Of a DNA stretch of 64,000 bases, positions 1 through 12,423 are shown piece after piece (position 1 is the first letter of the stretch; every line of letters begins with the position of its first letter). The position numbers and the translations under genes were made by a program. The stretch comes from Mucor racemosus (taxonomy: Eukaryota > Mucoromycota > Mucoromycetes > Mucorales > Mucoraceae). The stretch is from NCBI GenBank assembly GCA_027405735.1, contig JAPEHQ010000005.1, positions 2,728,001-2,792,000 on the forward strand, given 5' to 3'. The notes under the pieces were generated by a model, which saw only the letters and a program-made list of their open reading frames with translations, did no database searches and was not told the DNA's origin.

Positions 1-735
1 TTTTATTGAGCAAATAGAGCGCTAAATTCTGCATACGTGTATATTTTTTGTTCTTATAATTGGTAGTATAATTAACTCTAGATTTGCAAAACCAAAAAAA
101 AAAATTAAAAAATGTCAAAATTGATGATCTGGACAAAAATAATTTTCTTAATTAATATTCCGCTTACAAGCCTTGTAAGTCTTAAAGATAAGAGATTTTA
201 TAATACTTCAGAACTTTTTCAAAGATTTATGATGCTGTACCCACTTGATTCATGCTTATTCCTGTAAATCTTCATACATATTAATATTGTGTGGTAGTTT
301 GTTTGATGATAATATAGTCTTACTCGATAATTAATGCGCTGGAGGTAATTTACATTGAGTTTTAGTCTTACCTCTCCAATATTATAATCATAAACATAAA
401 CATGGCCATCACTGGAACCTATTGCCACCTTTTACCTTCTTTGTCCCAAGTCAATTTATTCAATGCTTTACCATAACCATCTTAAGTACTTACAAATGGT
501 TCCTCAGTATTTACATTCAAATAAGATAAATCAAATTGACTGGTTCTATCTACAATAGTAGTATCAAACGTATCATCAGCCCGTCTTACGTTAAATGACA
601 ATATCGTACATTTTCAGGTTTGATAGATAAATAGTACTTAAAAAAAAAGAGTACAATTAAAAGAGAATGAGTAATGAATCATGTCCTCAACTGCATAATA
701 AAAACAAGATATCGTTTATTTACATATAAACGTAA
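1..735. repeat. Repeat family A, copy 1 (cut by window edge)
   Basis: Bases 1-615 match, with scattered differences, about 2360-2970, 18830-19425 and 46030-46506. The copy carries the degraded WD40 fragment listed separately. The stretch 615-735 is also found, slightly changed, at 21896-22015, so the unit or a neighbouring repeat extends further. No reading frame of useful length survives. The left end lies outside the window. Confidence 0.8.
370..608 (-). pseudogene. Dynein intermediate chain-like WD40 fragment (copy 1)
   Basis: Read on the minus strand, this stretch gives pieces such as KALNKL, WDKEG and GSSDGHVYVYD, which resemble the last WD40 blade of cytoplasmic dynein intermediate chains (family pattern: LWNLN, DTEVP, then a glycine/aspartate-rich blade ending in YDVGE). 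Frameshifts and in-frame stops break it, so it cannot encode a blade. A GTAAG splice donor follows the VYDYNIGE-like end at about 366-370. That suggests capture of genomic DNA with its intron rather than a cDNA. The same fragment occurs in three other family A copies. Confidence 0.55.
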
Positions 736-737
736 GG

Positions 738-834
738 CCTGCAGTAAATAATAGAGTTGTTTACTAAAATAAAAAAAAAAGTAAAAATAAAAGCAGTAGA
801 AATACAATTATTATAATCAGCTAAAGTTTTTATT
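738..834 (+). repeat. Left arm of a 95-bp inverted repeat
   Basis: Begins CCTGCAGTAAATA and runs to AAAGTTTTTATT. Its reverse complement is present at 4366-4460 with a few indels in the A-rich part. The arms point inward and enclose about 3.5 kb that contains the second family A copy. This could be the terminal inverted repeat of a DNA transposon; no transposase frame is visible between the arms. Confidence 0.6.
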
Positions 835-1269
835 GTTTAGATATACGAAATAAAGAGCAAGAATTAAAATCAGAAATCAATATATTTATTGCGTATATTT
901 CTTAAAGAAAAAATAAGATAAGCTCTAATCAAATGTATAATGAGTCATGTATTTATATGTTTAAGAAGCGCAGATATTGGATGGATATCCAAGTTAACCA
1001 GAACCAGTAAAAGCAAGAGATCCAACGTTAAGTATATACAGAATATTCTTGATCGAACAATAGAATTGAAGATTCTTTTACATCATGAGTCAGTTCATGT
1101 AGAGTATCCCATATCTATTCCTCCTAACTGGCTGATTCTCAAAGAATATCTCAACCCTTGGATTAATTGTCACAAAACCACTCATGCCTATTCCCAATGT
1201 TGAAGTAAATTTTACAGCATCCTTCATGATATCTCCCCCATCTACAACCAAGTCTGGATAATCCATTTA

Positions 1270-2971
1270 TAATAACTCTAAAAGTGAATGATGCCATTAA
1301 TCCTATTTCCATTATGTAATCCATAATGCTCGTTAATCTAGTCTACCCTAAACAATCAGATTATCCTTTTTTTGTGTTTCTATATCATTTCAAATTTAAT
1401 CACTTTTCTGAAACATTTTGTGAGTTTGTAGCCAGTTCTAGCTTTTCATTGAGTAGATATAAATATTATTGCCTTCGATTTGATCTGGTAATTAAGAAAT
1501 ACGTCCAATAATACAGTAGTAAATAATGATATTTGATCCTAGAATGTGGTTAAATGAAAATATCAGTCTCCAATATAAACTGCTACCTGTATTAAAAACA
1601 TTGGTCCCTTATGTTAGAATGCGTATTCAGATACAAGAAAAGAATACCAGCTTGATAGTACGATATGCCTTATCAAACTGTGAATAAATCCTTGGAATAT
1701 GAAAACTAAAAGAGAGAAACAACACACGTAGAAAAGGGTTTTCAAGGCTTTACATTATTTAGCACAATTAAACCCCTGCTAAATTGCTCATTTTAACCAA
1801 TAATGTAAAGACAGCATTACAGCGCATCAACCATAAGCTAAATACAATAAGCAATATCTGTTATTATCGAAACATACATTTTTCTACCAGAAAAACCGTC
1901 TGTCATATCATACATTCATTAAAAAGTTGCAAAAGCGAACACGTAGAGCGACGCCATATTTAAGCATAGCAAGATTGAACGGCTAAGCCTCTCAGACTAT
2001 AGTATATACAGTAGTATATCTGAATTTTAAATAAAAAAGTGCTTTTTTTATAACTTTTTGTATATTTAAGCACATACGGTCTGAAAATTCAGTTTTTGTA
2101 GCGGACATTTTCGGGACTCATTTTAGCCTTACCAACACTCATGATTTTGAACAAAAAACAGAAAAACCAAATTTTGATACCAAAATCAACGTTTAAATAT
2201 ACTACATTGTGAGAGAAAATTGTAGCCATAGCTAATACGCATTTTATAAAAGCTTAATATTAAATGTTAAATAATGAAAATTTGTACTTTTGGCCCAAAA
2301 ATGGTTTTTTGGTTAAAGGATTTTCATGTAATATTTTGCAATAAAAATGTTTATTATTTTTTATTGAGCAAATAGAGCGCTAAATTCTGCATATGTGTAT
2401 ATTTTTTGTTTTTATAATTGGTAGTATAATTAACTCTAGATTTGCAAAACCAAAAAAAAAAAAAAATTAAAAAATGCCAAAATTGATGATCTGGACAAAA
2501 ATAATTTTCTAAATTAATATTCCGCTTATAAGTCTTGTGGGTCTTAAAAATAAGAGATTTTATAATATTTGAGAACTTTTTCAAGGATTTATGATGCTGT
2601 ACCCACTTGATTCAAGCTTATTACTGTAAATCTTCATACATATTAATATTGTGTGGTAGTTTGTTTGATGATAATATAGTCTTACTCGATAATTAATGCG
2701 CTGGAGGTAATTTACATTGAGTTTTAGTCTTACCTCTCCAATATTATAAACATAAATATAAACATGGCCATCACTGGAACCTATTGCCGCCTTTTTACCT
2801 TTTTTTTGTCCCCAACTAATTTATTCAATGCCTTACCAAAACCAACTTGACTACTTACAAATGATTTCTCGGTATTTGCATTCAAACTCCATAAATTAAA
2901 TTGACTGGTTCCATCTACAGTAGTAGCAGTATCAAACTTGTCATTAGTTCGCCTTATGATAAATGTCAATC
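1270..2971. repeat. Repeat family A, copy 2
   Basis: The stretch from about 1300 to 1960 matches 44592-45650, once the LTR inserted in the latter is removed. About 1960-2970 matches 18430-19425 and 45640-46506. The shared core includes CGGACATTTTCGGGACTCA and CTACATTGTGAGAGAAAATT. Family A therefore spans at least 1.7 kb. The right end is interrupted by the solo LTR at 2972-3319, after which family A sequence (CAGAAACATCTCATTGTC) resumes at about 3325. Confidence 0.85.
2733..2969 (-). pseudogene. Dynein intermediate chain-like WD40 fragment (copy 2)
   Basis: This is the best preserved of the four copies. The minus strand reads VDGTSQFNLWSLNANTE, then SSQVGFGKALNKL in one frame, and after a frameshift near 2785 IGSSDGHVYVY. 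The VDG..LW.LN.(D/N)TE pattern followed by an (A)LN(K/R) and SDG.V.VYD blade is typical of the C-terminal WD40 of dynein intermediate chains. It is short, frameshifted and has no start, so it is a gene fragment carried inside a repeat, not a gene. Another WD40 family cannot be excluded without a search. Confidence 0.6.
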
Positions 2972-3319
2972 TGTTACGCCAGGAGATTATATCAATCTCA
3001 AAGCTAAAATATGTACTAAATCATTTAATAAAAATAAAGGAAAACTGTTATAAAATGAAAGAGCACACTAAAACTAAAGAACTTTATTATAAGATCGAGC
3101 CATCTTCTTTTATATTCACATTCTCTAATTATATGACCTGTTTAAAGGAGTCTATTTATATATATACATATATCCAATCAAGTCTAGGTGACACACACTA
3201 GTTCCATATTCCTGCATACACGGAGTTTCATAACATAATACACAGCAATGTAGAACTTAACATATCAAACTGTGTCGTAATCTTAACCAAGGAATGCACC
3301 CAGATCTGTGGATGCAGCA
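2972..3319 (+). mobile_element. Solo LTR, family L1 (348 bp)
   Basis: Starts TGTTACGCC, ends GCAGCA, and is flanked by a 5-bp target duplication CAATC at 2967-2971 and 3320-3324. An almost identical copy in the opposite orientation lies at 20771-21119. It contains a TATATATATACATATA TATA-like stretch. Comparison with family A copy 3 shows that the target was family A sequence, so the insertion is younger than the repeat. There is no internal region or second LTR, hence a solo LTR. Confidence 0.88.
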
Positions 3320-3324
3320 CAATC

Positions 3325-4365
3325 TAAAATCAGAAACATCTCATTGTCATTGTTATAAGGTCCAGAGCAGACACCCTAGAAAATAATTAATACCAGATAG
3401 CATAACTGGTGATGCGATAAATTTCTTTCTCCATATAGCGTTAAATAGATGGTGCTTTTAAGTTGCTTCTTGGTTGTCTTATTCAAATTAACATCAGCAG
3501 CTTGATCTTTTCTTCTTTCATTTTCCTCCTTTTCAGATAGATAAACGCCAATAGCCTAACGTTGTTGATAATGATAGAACCTACAAAAAATCAGTATTGA
3601 GCGAGAGTTTATGGATACATATAATCTTATTTATAGAGATAATAATAATAAGACTAGTAACATTTATCGTGGAGAACAACGTAGGCTTTATTACTAGAGA
3701 AATTAATGGTAGTGCAGTGGAATTACATACTAAAAACGCTTGATAAAAATAAAACAACCTAAATTCCAAGTGTCGCTCATAAGATATGATGCCACTTGAA
3801 ATGTGAACAACAATAATAAACAAACGCTTCAATTGGACACAATACCAAACGCATGCTAAAAATATGAAATACCCTTTTTGAACCATACATGTCGTGTATA
3901 TGATAGCACCACCCTTGATCACGGCGCAATCAATTACACAAATGACATATATATATATCAAAATAGGATTCTACTATCCAAATCAATAATAATAATAAAC
4001 AAAGATATCAATTTAGTCAACTACTCATCTATATTGAAGTTGCACTATCAATATAAATAAGATTCAAGCATATAAAAACTACTACCCCTTAAAAATCAAG
4101 GTTACATAAAATAGATATAACAGAAATAAACAAAACAACCATTTCCCAAAAGGTCGATATTGCCACACTTGACATACAATCCCTTATGGTCAATGCTCTA
4201 CTGTACACAATTTACCCCTTAAAATAACAAATCAATAACAATATACTCAAAAATGGAAGATTACTAAATATACATCCATTAAAGTCTGATGGTATCCAAG
4301 TTCTCCAAGTCACTATAAATACCCTCATACTTTTCAATTATTTTAACTCTTTAGAAATCTTTTGT
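3325..4365. other. Non-genic stretch after LTR
   Basis: The first part continues family A (shared CAGAAACATC and TGTCATTGTTA with 19430-19465). About 3400-3560, minus strand, reads as a possible open stretch with GVYLSEKEENERRKDQA, perhaps another decayed exon of the captured gene, but it has no splice or start context I can defend. From 3580 to 4365 I see only AT-rich sequence. Confidence 0.4.
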
Positions 4366-4460
4366 AATAAAAACTTTAGCTGATTATAATTGTATTTCTA
4401 CTGCTTTTTTTATTTTTATATTTTTTTATTTTAGTAAATAACATCGTCATTTACTGCAGG
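4366..4460 (-). repeat. Right arm of the 95-bp inverted repeat
   Basis: Reverse complement of 738-834, ending TTTACTGCAGG. The arms differ mainly in the lengths of A/T runs. See the left arm for interpretation. Confidence 0.6.
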
Positions 4461-4549
4461 TAGAAGAAAGAACCAAAAGCTTCTAGGTCTTGGTTTAAAA
4501 GAATATTTATAAGAATTACATTTCAATATGAGTTAGAAATGGAATTGAC

Positions 4550-6110
4550 TTCAAAAGTGGCTGTTTTGAAAACAATGAACGAAAAATGGTTCAAAAAACA
4601 AAATTGTTTAAATGTTCATGAACTGCAAAGTAAGTCAACCTAGCGTATTATATAGTTTTTGTACAATTTTAAATTCTGCATCCATTTAAATAAAATTTAA
4701 AAAATATATCATTTAAAATTTTGCGCAAAATGCAATTGAAATTTTGAAGGTTTTTTGAAGATACAGAACACTTTTTATAAACGTATTTTAAATTTAAATT
4801 ATGCGATAATGAACAGCAAAGCTATCTATTGATTGAGCTATTATTGAACCTTCTGGCTGCATTTTTCGTAGAGAAAACGAGATTTTTGCCCAAAATTTTT
4901 TGAAATTCAGAATTTGGGATGAGGGTATACAAGGGAAAATTGAGGTTAGAAATAAGGGTATCGCTTTGTACACATTTTTGAGAATATCTCCACGAAAAAT
5001 TGATATTTTGAAAAGAACTAAATTGGGTCTAAGAGAGCTCAACGAGTTTAATAACACAAATGCAAAAAAGCGTTGCTTAATTTAACAAATATTTTGAAAA
5101 CTACTGCCAGAATATCAAAAAAATGAAAATAAAATAAAAGTGTTCAGAATTTTTTCATACTGAAATATATTATAAAACACTTTAAAACAAGTAAGTTTTA
5201 TTACTAGAAAGTGCTAGTATAGCTTAATTGTTTTTAGAGATATGGAGCCTGGAAGTTTTTGATTTTTAGCAGTGAAATACGCGTAAAAATCTGAAATATT
5301 AGCACTGAAAAATTAATACCACCTGCAAAAAGTAGGATATTTCTGGATGCTTATTGTTGGATTAAAGTTGAATATTTCAGGTACATTGACATACAGATTT
5401 TTCTTGGTGTTATTTAGTGAAAAAAAAAAGTAGGTCAGGAATGAAAAGAGACACCCAGTTTTCAAGGAAAAATGTAATGATCCAGTTACATTACATAAGC
5501 AAATCGCATATATAAATAACAACCGAGAATAAATCAATTGCACATTAGTGAAGTTATCTGTTCTTTCCTTTCTTTTTTTATATTTATAACCACAAACCAA
5601 ATAAATATATATATTATTACTTATTTATCATTATTACTTATAACCAATTGTTATATAATCCTATATAATCATTTATAGGTAATAATCATATACTAGTAAT
5701 AGCAATTACAATGAGTAACATAACCTCTCTCTCCAATAATAGAAGCAGAGTTATTCATATAATCCTCCATATTATATATCTAGGTTGACAACCAATTGAT
5801 CTATTACAAAAAAGCAGTAAATTTTACCTGCTTTTGAGTCTTTCATAGGATATCAAGTGAATTCAGAAATAGATAGTATAATGAGATCAATTCATAACTA
5901 TTTAGCAATGTCTAAGGTATATCCTAAAAAATGTTTAGTATGAGGCTAGTTATAGAAAAGAGGGAGCGCTCTGATTTTGAAGATTGAAAATTACGAAGAT
6001 TTGATTTATCGAAAATCCAAATTTTGCTCGAGCAGGTACATACAAAAGTATCAAAATCCATTTAATCTGTGAAGTGTAGCAGTTTATGAAAGTATCACAG
6101 CATCAATGAA
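4550..6110 (+). repeat. Repeat family B, copy 1 (split by an LTR)
   Basis: Shares long blocks with 22640-23910, 41950-42945, 47445-48780 and 57295-58640, including CATGAACTGCAAAGTAAGT, CAGAATTTGGGATGAGGG and GATATCTCCACGAAAAAT. Without the inserted LTR at 5473-5808 the copy is about 1.2 kb. Short open stretches, for example SPRKIDILKRTKL near 5000, are kept in several copies on both strands, but none has a start, a known domain or full length. I regard family B as non-coding or a relic. Confidence 0.85.
5473..5808 (+). mobile_element. Solo LTR, family L3 (336 bp)
   Basis: Begins TGTAATGATCC and ends CTATTACA, with AAAAA at 5468-5472 and 5809-5813 as the 5-bp target duplication. It interrupts family B copy 1; the uninterrupted sequence is seen at about 23640-23700. 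A TATATAAATA box lies about 80 bp from the left end. The left end resembles the reverse complement of the right end of the element at 44863-45200. The A-run target makes the duplication weaker evidence than in the other LTRs. Confidence 0.72.
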
Positions 6111-6585
6111 GTTTGTCAATTATAAAATGTAACGATACAACACAAGATATAATTTGGTAAGATGAATGTATATTTTTTTATTAGGAGTTCCTAAAATAGC
6201 ATATTCAATGACAAAGACTTAATCTCAGTACATTATAGCAACAAAGACTACTCTAGTACTTACAATAATCCGTCCATTTCATGCGGTCTGCAAGTGATTT
6301 ATTGTTTTGGTATCTTCGTACGTAGACCCAGCAATATTTACGTTACCAGGCCAAACTCACAAGTAAAAATTTTCAAGCCGAAGCTTTATTACGTAACATT
6401 TATTTCTCTTTTTTATTTGATTTATGAATTAAGCACTACTTATGACAGGTACAGCTTGCCAAAGCGCCTTGAGATCAAATACATTCTTGCTTAAACTTTG
6501 AAATTACGCAATGTATGCCCAAGTTAATTCGCAATACATTGTGTAAATTCCTAGAAATATTAAATATTTCGGAATATGCTTGATT

Positions 6586-6616
<31 letters not shown>

Positions 6617-6899
6617 GTTTAAACCGGGTAAATTATGAATTAAATCTAATTAAGTTTATTTCATGTCTAAAGTTATTAAATATTGGTAAGGGGAAAGAGG
6701 AAGTTGTACAAGGCTTTACAAGAAATTTGGTATGCAGTTATAAGAAAGAAAACAAAACAAAACAAAAAACAAAAATGCATATTGTACTAATAAAATGAAA
6801 GAATTTTCTTAAATATTGCTATTAATTAATTTTCTTCATCCATACTGATAATGCTCACTAATGAATATATTATATTAATATACACCATTTTCTTTAATT
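6111..6899. other. Intergenic stretch with long poly-T tract
   Basis: No gene recognised. A T run of about 32 bases, broken by few others, sits at about 6584-6616. The remainder is AT-rich and lies beyond the 3' end of the phosphatase gene. Confidence 0.5.
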
Positions 6900-8003
6900 T
6901 CAATCATCATCAGTACCCCCTTGTTTTACATAAAGTGGGCATTTAATCTGCGTCATGACCTTAGTGCGAACATTCATAGCTGTCAATTCATTGCCATAAA
7001 CACATCCAGTGTCGAGCCCAAAAGTGTAATTCTTCAAGTTTAATCCTCGACTAGCATCATGGCCATAAAAGATCTCTGTATTATCCAATGTCAGATTTTG
7101 TTGTTTCTCATTCCATATAGTTCCCCATTGAGTTCCAACATCATTTTCAGGCGAAGGTCCATTATTATCAATATCTCTCATGTTCATAACTAAATAAGGA
7201 ATTTGGTCTTGAAGCGAAGTAATGCTTGGATCTAAACCACCATGAACTACAATAGCATCATTCAAGAATGGCATATGCAACATAACAGGACAAGATGCCA
7301 AATAATCGTAATCATCTTGAGTCAAATTCCTACAAATAAAATAATTGATATCTTGATTGTGATTAAAATAGAACAAAGCAACTTACTTGGCAATTGCAAC
7401 ATGATAATTCTTGAATTTCAATGGATCTGGAACATTTCCTTCAGGCATAGTGGCACTGAGAGGATACATTGCGTTTTCACCTTTTTCAAGTTCAAATGTC
7501 TTTAATCGAACGATTTTATCATCATGATTGCCACGCACACAGAAAGCACCCAATTCCTTTGCTCTTCGAATAACACCAACACTATCAGGGCCCTTTGCAG
7601 TTAAGTCTCCTGCAAGAATGAGCTGGTCTGTTGATTGACTAAAGTTAAGCTTTGTAACCAATTTGTCCAATTCGCTCACACATCCATGTACATCACCTAT
7701 AACATAGATGTTCTCCTTTTGTTGTAATGATTCATCGTTATTGGTTACAATGGTGGTCATGTGAGCGTAAGGAGAGATAGGATATTGGCTATTACTTGTG
7801 CCATTTCCACTGCTATTGTTTTTACTCTTGTTGTGTTGTGTCACAACTACAGAAACGACTACAACAATAATAATGACGACGATAGTTGCTACGGCAATAG
7901 CTATCCACTTCCACATGCGTTTTTGTTTAGCCGTTTTTTCATTTCTTGGAATGGCATCAACATATTCTACGCTACTATTGTCATCTCTATCAAAATGAGC
8001 CAT
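6900..8003 (-). CDS. PPN2: Ppn2-like membrane-anchored calcineurin-type phosphatase
   Basis: Two exons, 8003-7387 and 7329-6900, joined over a 57-nt GTAAGT...TAG intron, give 348 residues. Residues 1-32 are polar/basic, 33-54 form one hydrophobic segment (IAIAVATIVVIIIVVVVSVV), so this is a type II membrane anchor. The phosphatase fold follows: GDVHG at 103-107, GDLTAKGPDS at 132-141, GNHD at 158-161, then VVHGG and YGHDASRG in exon 2. These are the metal-binding motifs of the PPP/ApaH-like superfamily. Membrane anchor plus ApaH-like domain and the KGPDS variant of motif II match yeast Ppn2, a vacuolar zinc-dependent endopolyphosphatase. Polyphosphate as substrate is inferred from that family. 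The start codon is the first ATG before the basic, anchor-proximal segment. Confidence 0.85.
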
Positions 8004-10020
8004 TTTTATCCTTCAATAAAAAATAATTAATTAATAAAAGAGAAGCTCCAGAAACAGAGAAAAAGAATGTGATTTACATTTTTATGTTAAAGAAGCAATC
8101 AAGAACAAGTTACGAAGTGACTGGCTACGTTTCCCCCATTGTAACCTACATTGCCCTCTTCCGAGGCTCCAAAACCTCCCAAATCGTATCAAAACCTATT
8201 ACAAACATACTAGGTGTAACTTGAGCCTGATAAATGTTTCTGTTTATTCTTTTGTTGAGACTTAATTTTTGTATCACCAACGTTTATCTTCCTGCTGAGA
8301 CATCCTGAAATTGTTTAGGCATCTCTCGAAAAGTAAAATGTTAAAAATAACAAAATTTCCATACAGGGTATTTAAAATTCATATTTACGCCCAGACTTTC
8401 GGGGGTTTATTCGGACCAAGTAAAATTCACAGACCGATTCTTTTTTTAATTTACTTCAAACCAATGTTTTTGTTCAAGCAACTATCCCAATAAGTCTCTA
8501 CATGTCATATCCAGCCTTGACAGCCGCCCACAGTTTTTGTCTTGCAGGATTTAGCTATACGAGGTGTGAGTTCGTCTCCTTTTTTCAAGAGGCTTTGTCA
8601 AATATTTTGCTTGATTTTAGAACAGCGCTCCTTAATACAGTTAATCAACCATTCTAAATATTCACAGCGCATTGATATTATTTGATACAAATAGCTAGGT
8701 AAATGATCTTGAAAAGTTTAGACATAACCATTCATATTGACCATATTTGGTAGTAAATCAAACAGTCGTCTTTTTTATCGATGAATTAAAATGTTGCTTT
8801 TTAGTCATACTACACCACGTGCGTCTGAGTGAATTTATGGGCTAAATGATATTTTCTGTACTTTTAAACAATATGTAGAATTTTAATATAGGTTTTTTTC
8901 AATAAAAGTCATTAAAATTGGCATTTAATTATAATTGCTATGCTGTTCCTGGAATTTGAAAATGAAAGCTATCAAAAATAAAGTGGTTGCTATGCAACAA
9001 AATTGGTTGGCGTGTAGCGAAATCTCGATCTTTTTCTTTAGGATATTAATACACAATTGATTATAAACGAGCCTGTATAAGATAAAATGACATCATGGCA
9101 TGCCTTCTATTCTTCGAAATTGATATAATGATGAAAACCATTTTAGCTTTCTCAAAGGGTACTTTTAAAAAGTGACTATACAGTAATTAGGGTCATAATG
9201 GATCAATGTTTAATTCAGGGAGGGCGTCATAGATTTTATCAGCTTACAAAACAAATGCTTATTTAAGCAATATCAAACTGAGATTGAACTATATAATCAT
9301 CGATTTTCACATACATTAATATACGATACATTATTTGTTGCATGCTTACCATAATAAAAACAAACGTAGATATGTATTTACATAGTAGAAAACAGTCTGC
9401 CAAGTTGAATCATCTATACAAACCTTATGCAGATCCGAGATTTTACAATAATTTTACACCAATCATGACATAGAAATTAGAAAGAGATCATAGCCGAAAT
9501 ATATAACCGAAGTAAAATGTCTTGTCATATTAAATGTAGTGAAATATGATGATGATCACTGTCAATTAAACTATTTTTCTTCTTGTGACAAGAAAAGTAT
9601 CATTCACTACTTCGAGATCCCTAATTGGTTCCTAATCATTATTTCCTAGAATTGATTAAATGTATAAGAAATCAAGGCCATGTATATAGCAAAAACCTAT
9701 CAAAATGTTGGTGAAATATCGCATTTTACGGTATAGATTCAACACATTATTCTTCCTTATGGATTGCTGGTATAATTACGAGATTAAAAAACTGTTATAA
9801 ACAGTTCAAAAAAGCAATATATTCATTAGTTTGATTGGTCAAGTTTAATTATCGAGTGAAACCATACCGTTGTAAGGTTGCTTTTGTGTGTCTCTGTTTT
9901 TCTTCTTTTTCCCAATTATAAAATACTTCGGTTAGTATTACAAGTGCTTTTCTTTTCTTTTTTTTTTACTATACAAAGAGTTTTCAAAAAAATAGATTGT
10001 ATACATCATTTGTTATTTGA
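8004..10020. other. Long intergenic region, no gene seen
   Basis: Two kilobases between the divergent phosphatase and FHA-RING genes. I find no reading frame with family resemblance, no LTR ends with target duplication and no match to repeat families A or B. T-rich sequence at about 9890-9970 lies just upstream of the FHA-RING start and may be part of its promoter or leader. Confidence 0.45.
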
Positions 10021-11377
10021 ATGTATATGTATCCAGTCTTAACGTCGAATCCTTCAGAATTATCCCCAACAAATACCAATTCTACAACAACATCAACAAC
10101 AATAAATATGCCCCGTAATAGAAGCGCATCATCTGCATCAGCTACAAGTCCTCCTCCTCCTGCTTTAATTACTCGAGGATTTCAAAGTCTTCGTCGTGCT
10201 CATAGACGTCTTTCTAATTCAAGTCCATCATCACCTATTCCTTCATCGCAAGAAACTAATAATGCTTCAGATGTAGCCACTTCTCAACAACATCCTACAG
10301 AAAATATTACAAATACATTTTCCAGACCTTCGGCAGAGTCTGCTGATTCTGGAAATAATAATAATAATAATAGTAGTAATGTCGTACGACCGCGCATGAG
10401 ATTAGTACCCAATGTTGGAATTTCCAGTCGCAGTTTTGTATTTGAAATTATTGATAGAGAATTAGAACCTGGTGTCATATATCGAATTGGTCGTTTTTCT
10501 GATAGAAATGCTCTTTCTGACAGATTATCGTTTAAGAGTAAAGTTGTAAGTCGTAATCATGCTGAACTTTGGACTGAACAGGGCAAGGTAAAATATACAT
10601 ACATCATAATGAGTAATTTTATATATACATATATTAATTACCTTTATTTTTGTTAGGTATATCTTCGTGATATTGGATCATCAAGTGGTACATTTTTAAA
10701 CCGAATTAGACTCAGTCCGCCTAGTCATATTAGTCAACCTCATGAAGTAAGAGACGGTGATGCTATTCAATTAGGTGTGGATTATCAAGGTGGTTTGGAA
10801 CCAATTTATAGAGCTGTTCGAATTCGCGTAGAGTTGAATAGACAAACACAAAATTCAAATAGTCCATTTACTCGTACCGCTTTTCAACAATTGAGAAGTC
10901 ATCTTATTGGCACCAACGTACCTCCTACCAATGGTCCACAACAACAGCAAACACAAGCATCACCTTCAAGCAGTAATAGTAATGATGTCCTCGTTCAACC
11001 TGCTGATTTAGGTCTTCATCGTGAACCTACTAAAGTACACGAGCATTCGAATGACATTGTTGTTGCCGCTGCATCAGATTGTCCTAATCAAGTACCATTA
11101 TCTGAAATGGTGAGTCGTATGCCAACTGATATGTCAAGAGCCGATATTCAAGAATGCTGTATTTGTTTATATGCTATTGCTCCATTCCAAGCTTTATTCA
11201 TTGCTCCATGTTCTCATATTTTCCATTTCAAATGCCTTCGACCCATTGTATTCCAGAATTACCCAGGCTTTTCATGTCCGCTTTGCCGTAGTTATTTTGA
11301 TTTAGAAGCTAGTGTCGCAGTAGAGGTGGATGAAGTTTTAGAAGCAATCAATGCTGCAAAGGACTTACAAGAAAAGC

Positions 11378-11418
<41 letters not shown>

Positions 11419-11922
11419 AAACAGCATCAATCACCAAAACAATCAGCCATTTCACCAATTGATACAGTACCTGAATTAAATGAAGACGAAGAAGATGAAG
11501 AGGATAGGAACGAGGAAGTAGATCATCATTTAGATACTGCTGAAGGTTCATTACACCCAAGTGGTAGCATTCAATCTGATTTAAGTAGTGATATCGATGA
11601 GAATCATAATGAATCTACTGCAGCGGATGATGTTGTTGTTAAAACTCGTTTAGGAGCATCTTCAACTACAACTACAACTACTGATAACAACATGACACCT
11701 CCTGTACCTTTTATTTCTGTTCCAGAGGATGAAGTTGCAACAACAACTAGCTCATCGTCATCTTCACCATCTCAAGCAATCAATGTCAACACAAACCGCC
11801 ATCGTTTACAAACATTTGGTAGAACAAACCGAAGTGGTGAAACTTTATTGTCAACAACATTAGTTGAATCGCCTATATTTGATACAAATGTATTGCCTAC
11901 ATCAACTGATAACAATGCATAA
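10021..11922 (+). CDS. dma1: FHA-RING ubiquitin ligase, Dma1 type
   Basis: Exons 10021-10587 and 10657-11922, split by a 69-nt intron inside the FHA domain, encode 610 residues. Residues 1-135 are Ser/Thr/Asn-rich. The FHA domain covers about 145-250 and shows IGRFSDR, VVSRNHAELW and DIGSSSGTFLN, the phosphothreonine-binding loops. The RING lies at about 355-405 (CCIC, then CSHIFHFKC and CPLC). A Q tract encoded by CAA repeats is at about 430-446, and the tail is acidic then Ser/Thr-rich. FHA followed by RING is the arrangement of S. pombe Dma1 and budding yeast Dma1/Dma2, E3 ligases of the spindle and septation checkpoint. The protein is longer than those, mainly through low-complexity tails. 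A downstream Met at residue 30 is an alternative start. Confidence 0.9.
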
Positions 11923-12420
11923 TTTATCTGTCTTTTGTTATCATTTACTGTAACACCACATGTATACACTACCTTTTCTCTCTCTCTTTTTCTCTCTCTT
12001 TTTCTCTTTCTTTTTTTTTTTTTTGTTTTTTTTTTTTTCTATGATATATTATTTATAACTTTGCCTTCCTTTTTTTTGTTTTGCTATATTTTCGGCATTT
12101 CTTATGCACATACACACATTTATATACATATTGGCACCCATTTTTCATATTTAGACATTTTACAGCAACATTAACAAAAATAAAGGCACAAAGCTTGCAG
12201 TAGTAGTCTTGTTACAAAAATAAATTATTGTATTTTAAACGTACAGTATATATTATATATTTTTCTTTCTTCCGTATAAAGGCACGCAATCAATTAAAAC
12301 GGCTTGATACTGCAACCATTAATATGAAATAAATACTTCCTTTGGTATTTTGTTTATTGTAGATACCAGCATTTGTCATTTAGTACACGTTTCTTCTTAT
12401 AGACCATCTAAATTGGAATC
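11923..12420. other. 3' flank of FHA-RING gene with pyrimidine tract
   Basis: A CT-rich then T-rich stretch lies at about 11975-12045, typical of a 3' untranslated region. No gene is seen. AATAAA-like hexamers occur (for example about 12218), but I cannot fix a poly(A) site. Confidence 0.45.
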
Positions 12421-12423
12421 GTC

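Noticed and set aside
2938..3201. Open frame 2938-3201, and its counterpart 20857-21120, as a conserved small gene
   Set aside because: Both are the sequence of the L1 LTR, which has target duplications; identity comes from the element, not from coding selection.
10284..10478. Minus-strand open frame under the FHA-RING gene
   Set aside because: It is the complement of low-complexity Asn/Ser codons in a well supported gene.
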